Below are positions 41,341-50,497 of a stretch of DNA of 64,000 nt, one piece after another. The DNA lies in assembly GCA_026874595.1 (NCBI GenBank), contig CM049309.1, positions 53,108,079 through 53,172,078 of the forward strand, given 5' to 3'. This stretch comes from Sipunculus nudus. Lineage: Eukaryota > Annelida > Sipuncula > Golfingiida > Sipunculidae. The translations under genes and the position numbers were made by a program. Below the pieces are notes generated by a model, which searched no databases, was not told the origin of the DNA, and saw only the letters and a program-made list of their open reading frames with translations. Positions within the stretch are counted from its first letter, which is position 1; each line of letters begins with the position of its first letter.

Positions 41341-42522
41341 ACATTTTTTTTTTCAAAGGGAAAGTGTCGTTCAATGTCTGATATTAAGGCCGGGTACGTT
41401 TTCATATTTCCTGAGGCTATGTGGATTTAACAACGTACACTGTACACCAGCTTACAAAACCACACATTTACATATAAGCACACACGTATATATCTGCACA
41501 AAGGATTGGTAATCTTCTAATATTTCTTCAGGTGATGAGGGCGATCGTAAAACATATCCCAACACACCGCAAGCAAAGCACATTTTACACATAAACGCAC
41601 ACACATACATCTGCATACACACGGAAACATGAAATGAATAATGAGACATGTTGTCAGGTATACATAAATATATTCCGTTCACTTAAACAATTTACATTTA
41701 TACAGGTTTACATATATCAGATATATTTCATATCATCGATAAACATACATGGCAAGCGTGCAAATGTCATAAAGGTCATATGTAGTCACAGCGAATTGTC
41801 CCACAATATACAGAAGCGTGACAGACGACAGCGAATTGTTCCACAATATATATATAATAAATATATATATATGTACCTTTTCGATAAAATGTTGTTTGTA
41901 CAAGGTGCGTGGAAATGGTCACGGGTACAGGTTTATAAGAAAACCTAACAACTCTGCAGGCTTCCAGCGCAGCTTTGGATGAATTTTCCGTTGCATATCA
42001 GATGTGAACATGAACTGTCGCTCGGATGTATGATTGTGTTTTTTTGTACCGGGTGCCCGTACACGCTCCAGACTCACTCTCAGGCATTTGTCAATCCGGC
42101 AAGGTGACTGTATACGCTCCAGTCTCACTTTAAGGCATTTATCAATTCGGCCGTCTAACCGAATGCATACTTTCAGCCCCTCTCTTCGCGTTGACATGTA
42201 GCATCTGCATATCGCTTTTGGGTTCATCTGGAACATAAGCAAATGATAATGTAAAAGTACACTTGTATAAGAAGAAGAACAAAACCTGTGAGGGGGGGGG
42301 GGGGCAGCAAATCATGCAAACATGTGAAACATTGCCAGATGCTCGGATGGAATGTCCCATTTGACCCTGAAATAAATAAACACATATGTATAACGACACA
42401 ACACTATCATATTACAACATATATATATTGTTTATATATATATATATTTATATATATTCATATATATATATCAATATACAACAAGTATATTAACACCAAC
42501 ATACATACAGACAGATGGACGG

Positions 42523-44484
42523 TCAAAACATATTTACAAAACGACACGCCACCCACCAGATGTATATCTTCACCACATCAGTGCGTTTGTTGGGTAGCCT
42601 GCATGTCGGACAATGGACCTCCTCACGGGACGTGGAACGGGACGTGGAACGGAACATGTTGTCGCGCAAGCGATTTATCAACGCTTGAAAGCCGTTTCTA
42701 TTTTCATTGTAGGAGAACACCGCCATTATACATCTGTGACAAAACATGTGTCCGCATTTTTTTAGGAAACAGTCCACGGTGTTCTCCAAACAAATTGGAC
42801 ACCGGAAGCGACTTAGCCTTTCCTGGGCATCTCTTTCATTACTTTGAAGCTGGGCAATCATGGTCTGAGCGTGTGCGAGCTGCTCCTCCACACTGGAAAC
42901 GACAACGCCTGGATCTGAAACGTTTGCCGAACCTCTGCAAGTAGAAACTGTCGCCGAACGGATTGATGTGTCAGGTGCTGCCGAAACTGTTTCCGCATTG
43001 CCACCCGTATATGGAGGAAACATCGCTGCTTCGGTGGCGCCCGTCCTGACGTGTCGAAGCTTTAACCTTTTGGGTGCAGGCAAAATGTTATCAGATCGGG
43101 TCTGACCTCCCTGGGTTGATGTATCATGTTCCGATGAAGGCGCAGGGTCCACGGGAGGTCGACGTTCAGAAGTCAATGGATCAGAGGCGTCTGTGTCGTC
43201 AGCGACATTTTGGGGCGGGTTGGTTGCTGTTATGGAATTCATCAACTGCAATAATTCCCGACCTGCATCAAACGGGCTCTCAGTACGCGATTGTGACGAG
43301 GTCGAAGACGGGGCGGGTGATGACGGCCTTGTGGTATATCGCCTTTTTCTCCTGGGAAAGCGGCCATTCCAATTCATGTCAGGGTGCAACGCTACGTTGC
43401 ATTTATGTGAACCGGTGATCCCTGAAACACGACCTGGTTGATTAAAGTCCATCTCTGCCGGCAGGAAATCCCGGAGACACCTATCGGCATCTGTCTGCCT
43501 CGCCACCTGGACGCAAAACCTCAGGAGTAACAGGCGTTTAAATGCTTTCCTCCGTGTTGTCTCCCCAGGGCGATAGATATGACCGAGCACGCGTCGGACG
43601 TCCTGTTTCTTATAGATGTCTTCGACTTCAGTTTTGCTCAAGGAGGCGTCTATCATACCGTGTTTTTTTAGTAATTTCATTAAAAGCCTAGTTAAACGTA
43701 TACTTCCGACAAGGTCGGCCACCAAGCTGTCCCATTGCGTGGCATCAAACAGGGTGTATGCGATCCTGAACTCCGGCTCATACCAAACGTCTTTCTCGAT
43801 ATACGCTAAAACAGCCTCACGTACGCGTTGGTATTCACGTTCTGTTGAAACCTCCCGCGCATCCAAACCTTCCTCACCCTCGTCCTCTTGGTCTGCATTT
43901 TCCGCCCCTCCTTCTTGCTGCGCATGCGGCTCAGGACGTGTTACGTCATTGTATCCGTCTCCCGGCATGAATTGTTCTTCTTCACACTGTGTAAACCGCA
44001 TGATGTGTTCATCGTCATCAGACACCAACACGATCGGGTAGTAACGGTGCGGGACCACATTGTTGAAACAGTCTTGTAATATGCCGATTTCAAATACCTC
44101 GCTTAACAGGGCACATGCGTTGGACATGCCTCTTTGGAAGAGCCTGTGGTATAGCTCCAATATGTTTACATTGAACAAAGAACAGTTCACGTATAAAGCA
44201 GTGGTAATGGAGCGCGCTTCCGATTTTCCACTTTCCCTATACGACTGCACGTACTTGAGGTCATCCCTGTGTGGCAGCAGCGTAGGTAGATCTATCAGAT
44301 TGACGTCTGTGGCTAAAGCGAGGAGATCAACACGGAGGCTCAGAGCATCTTCAACCTCCATGTAGTTCAGAAACAAGCCTCTGATGCTTAACGCTTCAGA
44401 CTCGTTCCGCTGGCGTTCGGTGCCGATGTATATAACGTCCTCCTCTTCTATGGACGAACTGTCGGAATGTTCAGTCTGTTCCAT
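42523..44484 (-). CDS. Large RING protein, 653 residues
   Basis: The ATG lies four bases after an acceptor (ATCATTTCAG|AGCG) on the minus strand. The N-terminus (about 25-125) and a second segment (about 215-330) are helical and may be death-fold-like (EVEDALSLRVDLLALATDV; VADLVGSIRLTRLLMKLLKK), by eye only. A long polar region (340-540) has basic patches (PRRKRRYTTR, PAPKRLKLRH). A coiled-coil segment (EEQLAHAQTMIAQLQSNERD) leads into a RING: CPIC, CGHMFCHRC, then a long Ser/Arg insertion before CPTC. The unusually wide gap before the last Cys pair is shared with the small frame at 19021. Probably a nuclear E3 ligase. Confidence 0.85.
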   Translation of the reverse strand: MEQTEHSDSSSIEEEDVIYIGTERQRNESEALSIRGLFLNYMEVEDALSLRVDLLALATDVNLIDLPTLLPHRDDLKYVQSYRESGKSEARSITTALYVNCSLFNVNILELYHRLFQRGMSNACALLSEVFEIGILQDCFNNVVPHRYYPIVLVSDDDEHIMRFTQCEEEQFMPGDGYNDVTRPEPHAQQEGGAENADQEDEGEEGLDAREVSTEREYQRVREAVLAYIEKDVWYEPEFRIAYTLFDATQWDSLVADLVGSIRLTRLLMKLLKKHGMIDASLSKTEVEDIYKKQDVRRVLGHIYRPGETTRRKAFKRLLLLRFCVQVARQTDADRCLRDFLPAEMDFNQPGRVSGITGSHKCNVALHPDMNWNGRFPRRKRRYTTRPSSPAPSSTSSQSRTESPFDAGRELLQLMNSITATNPPQNVADDTDASDPLTSERRPPVDPAPSSEHDTSTQGGQTRSDNILPAPKRLKLRHVRTGATEAAMFPPYTGGNAETVSAAPDTSIRSATVSTCRGSANVSDPGVVVSSVEEQLAHAQTMIAQLQSNERDAQERLSRFRCPICLENTVDCFLKKCGHMFCHRCIMAVFSYNENRNGFQALINRLRDNMFRSTSRSTSREEVHCPTCRLPNKRTDVVKIYIWWVACRFVNMF

Positions 44485-44856
44485 CGCTCTGAAATGATAA
44501 GGAAATACACATGAGACGTGTTATGGCAAAAGAAGAGGGGGGGGGGGGGGTGTACATGGTATGTATGTGTGATGTTGCCTGTGATGACATAGCATCATAC
44601 GTAAACAGAAGAGAACAGATGACAAGTCAATACAAACTAAGATAAAACATAAGTACTGTTTCTTTACAACAGAAACACACCGACAGCGCTGTACGTATCT
44701 TAGAAGATATATTTTGTACACAAACATGACTACATATCCTGATTAAAAACGTACATGCACTGCAAAAAAAAAACAGCATACCTGAACATTCGGCGATGGT
44801 TTCAGCCGGTGAGGGCGGCGGGGACCATCACTCCGACACTCGTTCTGGGTTCTTTT

Positions 44857-44926
44857 TGAGAGATGACAAGAAAGCCGGAGCATCTGCCCGCCCGCCCACC
44901 GGCTCCAGCTTTCTTGTCATCTTTTA
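44857..44926. ncRNA. Pre-miRNA-like hairpin 1
   Basis: A 70-base inverted repeat: 19 consecutive pairs (two or more G-U on the plus strand) between 44857-44875 and 44908-44926, one mismatch, five more pairs (GGAGC/GGCTCC region) and a loop of about 19 bases. Key arms are GATGACAAGAAAGC and GCTTTCTTGTCATC. Length and shape suit Drosha/Dicer processing. The strand is not known. Confidence 0.6.
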
Positions 44927-44960
44927 GACGTCTTGGATAATTGCTGCTTGCTTGGTGATC

Positions 44961-45037
44961 TGTGGTGATGGTGAAGAAACCCAAGGGCGTCTGCCAGCCC
45001 GCCGCCGGCCCTTTGGATTCCTTCAGCATCAACCACA
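44961..45037. ncRNA. Pre-miRNA-like hairpin 2
   Basis: A 77-base inverted repeat: TGTGGTGATG pairs with CATC-A-ACCACA, then GAAG/CTTC, then CCAAGGGC with GCCC-T-TTGG, interrupted by small bulges. About 25 pairs in all and a GC-rich loop. It starts 34 bases after hairpin 1, so the two could form one primary transcript. Confidence 0.55.
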
Positions 45038-45085
45038 TGTTAAAAGGATTGTCCATTTACACACACGTAAACAAAATAACATACC

Positions 45086-45371
45086 CTGTATCAAATATAC
45101 AATGACCTTTATTCTGATAACATAATAGATACACAGATCTGGTGTATACAATATATACATAAAAAGCTATAAAAAAATGACATATACAAAACTTTTGAAA
45201 TGTTGAACGTTTCATTGTACAGGAGATGAAACGTTTACCAATTTTTAATACGTTTTTGGTATTATCAACCCCAATTTTCAATTACAGTTTTCCATGTTTT
45301 TACAAAGTTTATTTACATTTCCAACCCAATTTCAATTAAAGTTTACCACAGTTCATATTTTTTTTTACACT
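45086..45371. other. AT-rich intergenic region
   Basis: Carries a minus-strand AATAAA near 45115 that could end upstream transcripts. The part after about 45240 belongs to the duplicated block listed next. Confidence 0.5.
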
Positions 45372-46040
45372 TTAACCCCAATTTTCAATCACCCCCCATA
45401 ATTCCGGGCAACGTTCTGTGAATTTACGTTTTTGGTGCAATGTAGGTCTTTTCACATGCGGGGTGAAGATAAATTTACCAATAAAATCCCTCCCCAGTAC
45501 ACCCGACGCACTGGGGAATTCCCAGTCATATACAATATTCATATCCACGTTATTATAGAAACATTTCCCCAGTGCGTCCTCGAAGAGCACTTGTAGGTGT
45601 TTTTTTTTATACGGATACACTGTACTATATACATGTTACACCTGTACAATATTTATATGGAAATGATATATACAACCAATGTGAAATGTTCAATTAAAGT
45701 TTACAAAGTTTTTACAAAGTCTATTTACATTTCCAACCCAATGTTCAATTACAGTTTATCATATTTTACAAGTTTGTTTTTTACACTTCACCCCCAATTT
45801 TCAATCACCCCCCACACATGCTGGCAACGCTCTGTGAATTTACGTTTTTGGTATAATGTAGGTTTTTTCACATGCGGGGTGAAAATAAATTTACCAATGA
45901 AATCCCTCCCCAGTACACCCGACGCACTGGGGAATTTCCAGTCATATACAATATTCATATCCACCTTATTATAGAAACATTGCCCCAGTGCGTCCTCGAA
46001 GAGCACTTGTACGTGTCTTTTTTTATATGGGTGTACTGCG
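45240..46040 (-). repeat. Tandem duplication of about 0.42 kb
   Basis: About 45260-45610 matches about 45690-46040: the shared parts include TTTACATTTCCAACCCAAT, CCCCAATTTTCAATCACCCCCC and the C-terminal part of the retropepsin-like frame. Confidence 0.85.
45372..45620 (-). pseudogene. Partial copy of the retropepsin-like gene
   Basis: An open 82-residue segment matching the C-terminal half of the next gene, including the VLGRDFIGKFIFTP motif. It has no ATG of its own but follows an acceptor-like AGTACAG, so it may be an alternative exon or an inert duplicate. Confidence 0.6.
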
Positions 46041-46240
46041 GCCCCTCTGTGGGCACCCCCACAAGCTCTGCACGGCTCTCGCACTAATAGTGGTTTGTGC
46101 AGAATGTCGTCCCACATCGGGGTGTACCACAAGTTCATTGGTAAAACCATCTTCATGTCAACCATAGAGATTGGACTCTCTGTGTCCAGGATGAAATGCT
46201 TGCACCCGATGCCATCCACAGTTACGTTGTAGTATGTCAT
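45788..46240 (-). CDS. Retropepsin-like protein, 150 residues
   Basis: The ATG lies four bases after the acceptor TTTGTAG|AAAG. Near the N-terminus VDGIGCKHFILDTESPISMV matches the strand and active-site loop of retroviral-type aspartic proteases (hydrophobic-LDTxSPIS). Near the C-terminus SGVLGRDFIGKF matches the second signature (hydrophobic-GRD). Spacing of about 90 residues and total length suit a single-chain retropepsin that would work as a dimer. A C-x2-C pair (CRAC) sits in the middle. The active-site motif is close to but not identical with the usual consensus, so activity is uncertain. It could be an ancient capture from a retroelement. Confidence 0.65.
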   Translation of the reverse strand: MTYYNVTVDGIGCKHFILDTESPISMVDMKMVLPMNLWYTPMWDDILHKPLLVREPCRACGGAHRGAAVHPYKKRHVQVLFEDALGQCFYNKVDMNIVYDWKFPSASGVLGRDFIGKFIFTPHVKKPTLYQKRKFTERCQHVWGVIENWG

Positions 46241-46261
46241 CTTTCTACAAACGAAACACAA

Positions 46262-46546
46262 ACTCTCATAAACGGATCATACAAATTCTCTCTCTCTCTC
46301 TCTATGTCTCATTTAAATAGGATAGAGAAGATATGCATGCCATGCATTAATTTTTTACTGACGTTAATCCCTGTTTATCACACGTATATACCCATAACTG
46401 GAGGTTACCACAGACGAGCGGAAATTGGTTAATCACATAACCTGATACAATAATATCAGATACATAATACAAGCTTTTCTTTCACATCAAAAAACATATC
46501 ATTATTACGGCCCAGTACAGGGACGCAGACTAAAAAACTACAATAA
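46262..46546. other. Short intergenic region
   Basis: Contains a TC microsatellite (about 46286-46306). No gene. Confidence 0.5.
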
Positions 46547-46737
46547 TTAATTGTTGTCAGATGTGCGTTCCTTCGTCTGCCATTCCGTCTCGTTATCAGC
46601 CCATTTGTACCCGATCTTTATATTCTGATTGAAAACATAAAACAACCACAAACCGTACACAAAGGTAAAAATGTCAAATGTGCATACTTACATCAGCGGT
46701 GTCTGCGGGTCGATTTTGTTTTGATGCAATCTCTGCT
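46547..46737 (-). CDS. Two small terminal exons
   Basis: On the minus strand 46737-46692 is bounded by TTTTTTCTAG and a GAT|GTAAGT donor, and 46624-46547 by TCAATCAG and a TAA stop. The two join in phase across a 67-base intron and give a polar segment (about 40 residues, with IGYKWADNETEWQTKE). They could be an alternative 3' end for the 46897-47550 gene or part of another product of the unit. Confidence 0.45.
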
Positions 46738-46896
46738 CTAGAAAAAACAAAACAATGACATATCTTCAATCAATTGTCCATCGTCACCTTTCCAAATATG
46801 GTTATAACACATGTTCATACAGTTGCTGCTCGTACCACATATGGTTCTTCATTTTACAAAATATATACACGCGGCACCTCCTATTCCAGAAAATGT

Positions 46897-47550
46897 TTAT
46901 TGTAAAGGGTTAACGCGTAATCTGGCGCGCTTTATCCCCCTTTCACCGAAATATTCTTTCGGAGGCCGTCGACATGTCACCCTCCTTCGTGCACTCATAC
47001 CACCATCTGTATATGCCTCATAAACACCAAACTGCCAAGGTACTGTTGCACAAACACAGTTCCCCTGTTTGACAAGTCTGTTCACGTCCTTTGATTTGTC
47101 GGGCAAGTCTACACGGCACCACAGCTGCTGTATGATCTCGTGAGGCCGGGTCGGTCCCCAATACCTGGACACGTAAAGGGCACCTCTGTGCACCCAGCAA
47201 ATCATGTCGGGCCACTCGGATATTGTCTTATATTGTTCGAGGTCGACGTCTCGGTGAAACGACGCGTGCAAACGCATATCTCTCGTTATGACCTTGCACT
47301 TTGTGCACCTCAGCACGGGAGGCTCCTTGCACATGTCGCGTATGAATTCATCGCCGGTGCACTTAGCGTTGCACTTCCTGCAAAATTGAGTCGTCGAAGC
47401 TGTTTCTATCAACTCGTCTAATATTATGTCCGGCACGGTCAACCAAAATATCTGCGGGTTGTACCGCTCGCATAAGTATTCCTTTGTCATTGTGTACAGT
47501 GGTTTAGGATTGTACACAGGGTTTATTTTTGTCTTTTCACTCAGCATCAT
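46897..47550 (-). CDS. Zinc-binding orphan, paralogue of the 17660 gene
   Basis: A 217-residue protein with ATG four bases after the acceptor GCTCGTTTCAG|ACCA. Cys pairs CRKC, C, LRCTKCKVIT and then HASFH give one or two probable zinc sites. EWPDMICWVHRGALYVSRYW matches the EWPGMI and ISKYWP segment of the 17660 protein. The C-terminus is basic (ARRRVTCRRPP, GIKRARLR). It is one frame of the minus-strand spliced unit, whereas its paralogue has its own TATA box and lies 29 kb away on the other strand. Confidence 0.82.
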   Translation of the reverse strand: MMLSEKTKINPVYNPKPLYTMTKEYLCERYNPQIFWLTVPDIILDELIETASTTQFCRKCNAKCTGDEFIRDMCKEPPVLRCTKCKVITRDMRLHASFHRDVDLEQYKTISEWPDMICWVHRGALYVSRYWGPTRPHEIIQQLWCRVDLPDKSKDVNRLVKQGNCVCATVPWQFGVYEAYTDGGMSARRRVTCRRPPKEYFGERGIKRARLRVNPLQ

Positions 47551-47554
47551 TGGT

Positions 47555-48250
47555 CTGAAACGAGCGCAAAATCCACCTTTACTGTCAGCGCAACGCTAAC
47601 TGTCCAAGCGAAATACATCTCCCCTTGTACTTGGAGAGAGTGTAAAATCATTTTAAAAAAAAAGGAGGGGGGGGGGGCAGGACGCAACTAGACCGGAGAT
47701 GCCTTGCACAAATGATGCATCTGATGCAGGTCCCACCTTATGATACATCAAAAACCGAAACGCAGTGTTTATCGTATCTGCTGTCTGTTTTTGTTATGTA
47801 CATGGTACGAAAGATTGACATGCACACATATTGCCATGGGACATGCAGTAACTCCTAGAAACATAATTTGCACCGACTGTTACTGTTACAAGTGTTGTAT
47901 ACCAGTCCCGTCACCGAGGCCGCCCCCCCCCCTCATGACTGTAACATGTATTACAACAACAACTGAATACTGGTACATATACAATTACATAAACAATCTA
48001 AAGCAACATGGACAAAGCAACATGAACATCAAACATATAATATTGTGCCTGTAGTACAGGAGCCATGAACGGGTGCTTCTATAAGAACATATGGTACATC
48101 CAATGCAGAATCACTGGTACCTAGCCAACATGCTAAACGTATTATCAATATCGAAAAAGACATAATATACATATATATATATCATGTTGAATATACATTC
48201 CGGAAACACACTGTGTATCTACCAGATGCAGGTGATGGAGTCTGATAGAA
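47555..48250. other. Intergenic region
   Basis: G and C runs at about 47663-47675 and 47921-47930; a short TA stretch near 48170-48181. No gene is supported. Confidence 0.5.
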
Positions 48251-48281
48251 TGACGTCACAGGCGGAATTATGTATATAAGG
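48251..48281 (+). promoter_or_regulatory. CRE-TATATAAGG promoter of the hairpin transcript
   Basis: TGACGTCA at 48251 and TATATAAGG at 48273, 22 bases apart start to start as at 30617. Shared downstream sequence CAACAGTGCAAT shows that the two promoters are duplicates. It points right, into hairpin cluster A and against the minus-strand genes. A further GACGTCTATATAAGG occurs at 48495-48509 inside the cluster. Confidence 0.75.
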
Positions 48282-48403
48282 AGACGTTTGGCAACAGTGC
48301 AATTGGTCTCGTTGGAGACCAAACGGGCTAACGTGAGCAGCAGCAGCACTGAACGATACCATAACCAGAGCGAAAAACGGATATGGACTTGGCAATATTT
48401 TGT

Positions 48404-49055
48404 CTGTGTCCTGTACTGGACGCCACATTTAGGTTCGTGGAATATATGAGAAGGTTTTTTTACGTAAATCAGTTTCCGTACCTGTACTGGTACGGACGTC
48501 TATATAAGGTGATCAAAACAGAGCGCTTTTGTTAGTGAGTGTACGTGTCCTGTACTGGACGCCACATTGGAGTTCACCATAAACTGGAATTTCGTTTTTC
48601 AGATTTACTCGACCAAACATCAATTGTCGAATCTGTACCTGTACTGGTACGGACGCTTACAAAACAGGGGGAAAAATGACCGAGCGTTTCCGTCAGACTG
48701 TTAGTGTGTGTCCTGTACTGGACGACACATTGGGCCAACGCAGGAAGCTGGATTATCCTTTGTGGGATTCACCTAACGAGACATTATACGTCGTTTTTCC
48801 GTGCCTGTACTGGGACAGACGATTTCAAAGTGGAAAAGCGCTCAGCACTTCCGTCTGTCTGTTAGTGTGCGAGTCCTGTACTGGACGCCATCTACAGTTC
48901 GCACAAAAAATGGATTATCGTTTTCCGGATGTACACGACAAATACCTTAAGTGTTTTTGAATCCGTACCTGTACTGGTACGGACGTCTCAGAATTGAAAC
49001 AGAAAAAGCGGTTGGGTCGGTCCGTTAGTGTGTACCTGTACACTGGGTAAACCAT
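48404..49055 (+). ncRNA. Hairpin cluster A: tandem TGTACT-loop hairpins
   Basis: Eight clear hairpins share a TGTACT loop closed by CC/GG: starts near 48406, 48476, 48545, 48633, 48708, 48799, 48873 and 48963; a ninth near 49031 is degenerate. Two stem types alternate: GTGTCC/GGACGC and CCGTACC/GGTACGG (with a GTGCC/GGGAC variant), so one full unit is about 140-165 bases. Because both sides of the stem change together, the RNA or DNA fold is likely under selection. Frames across the region are short and not conserved between units. Confidence 0.75.
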
Positions 49056-49262
49056 TTACATGATGTCGGCGAAAACAATTTGGAATAAAAATAAAGATTG
49101 AATTACCTTTTGCAGTTTTGATTTCTTCTATCTTCTTCTGGAGTACAGTAGTGTTTGGGTATCTGTGTGGAAAATAACATAAACTTGAAAAAACGTCTAT
49201 TTCGGTTATAGGAAAGTCCACAAATATATACATCTGTACAGTAAGGCTCCCGCGGTTTCACG

Positions 49263-49787
49263 TTAGAAGTTTGGTTTTCTAAAGAAACCGGCAGAATCAA
49301 AATAGTATAGTTCCATCTGCAATTTTAGAATGTTAGAGATCAGCATCAGGTTCAGGTCTCCTATTGAAGAATACCTGTCGCGGTGCCTGGCGTAGGCCCT
49401 CTTTCCGAACATCCTGTGCGTTTCGTACAACTGCAACACGTGTCTGTATCTTTTGTATATTTCAGGTATATCGTCTGTGCTCATTTTCTCAAAGAGTTTA
49501 ACCATTATGAGAGCCAGGTGATACGCCGCATCGGACCGTTCTGTCGTGTGCCCCGTTTCCAAACACACTTTTCGTGCTCGTTCCAGCCCAATGGTGCATG
49601 TCCTCATCCAATAATCGATCTCATGGTGCATCATCGTGACATGCCGCACGAACCTCCTGTCCTTCGCGGCGAAAAAAGAGTTATTATCATGTCGGTAATT
49701 CCATATGTGCCTCTGCAACTGTGCCATCCACGTTTGTATTTCTCCGCACGCCTTCTCCTCAAAGTGGTAAACTAATTCTGGCTCCAT
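49263..49787 (-). CDS. Helical protein of the minus-strand family, member 1
   Basis: A 174-residue protein, ATG 18 bases after the acceptor TATTACAG|AAAC. It is all-helical by appearance. The block LERARKVCLETGHTTERSDA, then HLALIMVKLFEKM and YKRYRHVLQLYETH matches GLMLAKKICLQKRCQTEQTL, RMAKLFTEWL and YTRVVQHYQSHSRF of member 2 in order and spacing. Function unknown. It lies between cluster A and its two outlying hairpins. Confidence 0.8.
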   Translation of the reverse strand: MEPELVYHFEEKACGEIQTWMAQLQRHIWNYRHDNNSFFAAKDRRFVRHVTMMHHEIDYWMRTCTIGLERARKVCLETGHTTERSDAAYHLALIMVKLFEKMSTDDIPEIYKRYRHVLQLYETHRMFGKRAYARHRDRYSSIGDLNLMLISNILKLQMELYYFDSAGFFRKPNF

Positions 49788-50327
49788 TGGTTAGGATGAC
49801 GGGTTTCTGTAATACAAACAAAGAAACAAGTGTCATCCAACCACAGTCGATCTGTCCATTTGTACATATTTAGTGCATCTTTGTCTTCATGTGTCTTCTG
49901 ATGGGACGTTGCTGCTGCTGCTGCTGCAATAATACCCCCCTGTACTCATCTACGGCAGACAGTAGACGTCCATGTTTGCTGTTTCTGGTGTTTTCTCATG
50001 TATCATGTCCGCCCGCATCATCTTGTCCTCAGACTGGTTCCACCACCACTCAGTTGCTTTGCACATTTATCACATGAGATTCAAATACAGTCGTGAAAGT
50101 GTTGTTATGTTATCTGTACATTCTCCCATGTCTCAAACAATTACACGGGTTATCAAATGTAACACTCTGCATTATTCCTGTAATTCACAAGTACGAATTG
50201 ATGTAACCAAATGTTTTCAATTTGGCAAGATATATGGTATGCGAAGCCGTTATAGAATATACTGGTGTCACAAATGCAGAGGAGTTACAAAGCGACGGTG
50301 AGATTTAACGAATTCAGTTCAAATCCT
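49788..50327. other. Intergenic region
   Basis: A GCTGCTGCTGCTGCTGC run at about 49910-49926. No gene is supported. Confidence 0.5.
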
Positions 50328-50424
50328 ACATCCGTTTCTGTACTGAAACAGAGCTCTTTTAAAAGCCAATCATATTCGTCTGTCTGTCCGTCCGTCCGTG
50401 CGTGTGTGTCCTGTACTGGACGCC
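50328..50424 (+). ncRNA. Two outlying TGTACT-loop hairpins of cluster A type
   Basis: The first (50334-50349) has GTTTC/GAAAC around TGTACT. The second (50406-50423) has GTGTCC/GGACGC. The first is a third stem type with the same loop, which strengthens the case for selected pairing. Confidence 0.7.
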
Positions 50425-50497
50425 ACCTTTCGTGAACAGACTGAACATTTACACTGGGACACGTTGATGATGGGACCTACAGTGCGCGTATTCCGAC

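Larger units (their letters stand above)
40606..42522. other. Convergent intergenic region with tRNA and simple repeats
   Basis: Lies between the ends of the two spliced units. It has C and G runs (about 40799-40812 and 42291-42302), TA-rich stretches (about 41846-41872 and 42418-42480) and an AATAAA on the minus strand near 42372 suited to end the minus-strand RING transcript. Besides the tRNA I see no gene. CACCGCCAGATGGCAGT at about 41205-41221 resembles a CTCF site. Confidence 0.5.
44782..45085 (-). other. Probable exon carrying two pre-miRNA-like hairpins
   Basis: On the minus strand an acceptor-like TTTGATACAG precedes 45085 and a donor TTCAG|GTATGC follows 44782, giving a 304-base exon upstream of the 653-residue RING gene. 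The segment is GC-rich compared with its surroundings. An 84-residue frame (44802-45056) lies in it but follows the hairpin sequence; I give it little weight. Confidence 0.4.

Noticed and set aside
44802-45056. 84-residue minus-strand frame over the two large hairpins
   Set aside because: Its sequence is dictated by the inverted repeats; I list the region as a probable exon with hairpins instead.
48676-48960. 94-residue frame in hairpin cluster A
   Set aside because: It crosses several hairpin units and is not kept between tandem units, so it follows the repeat and not a gene.
48404-49055. Iron-responsive elements
   Set aside because: The loop is TGTACT and there is no CAGTGN loop or bulged C at the expected distance.
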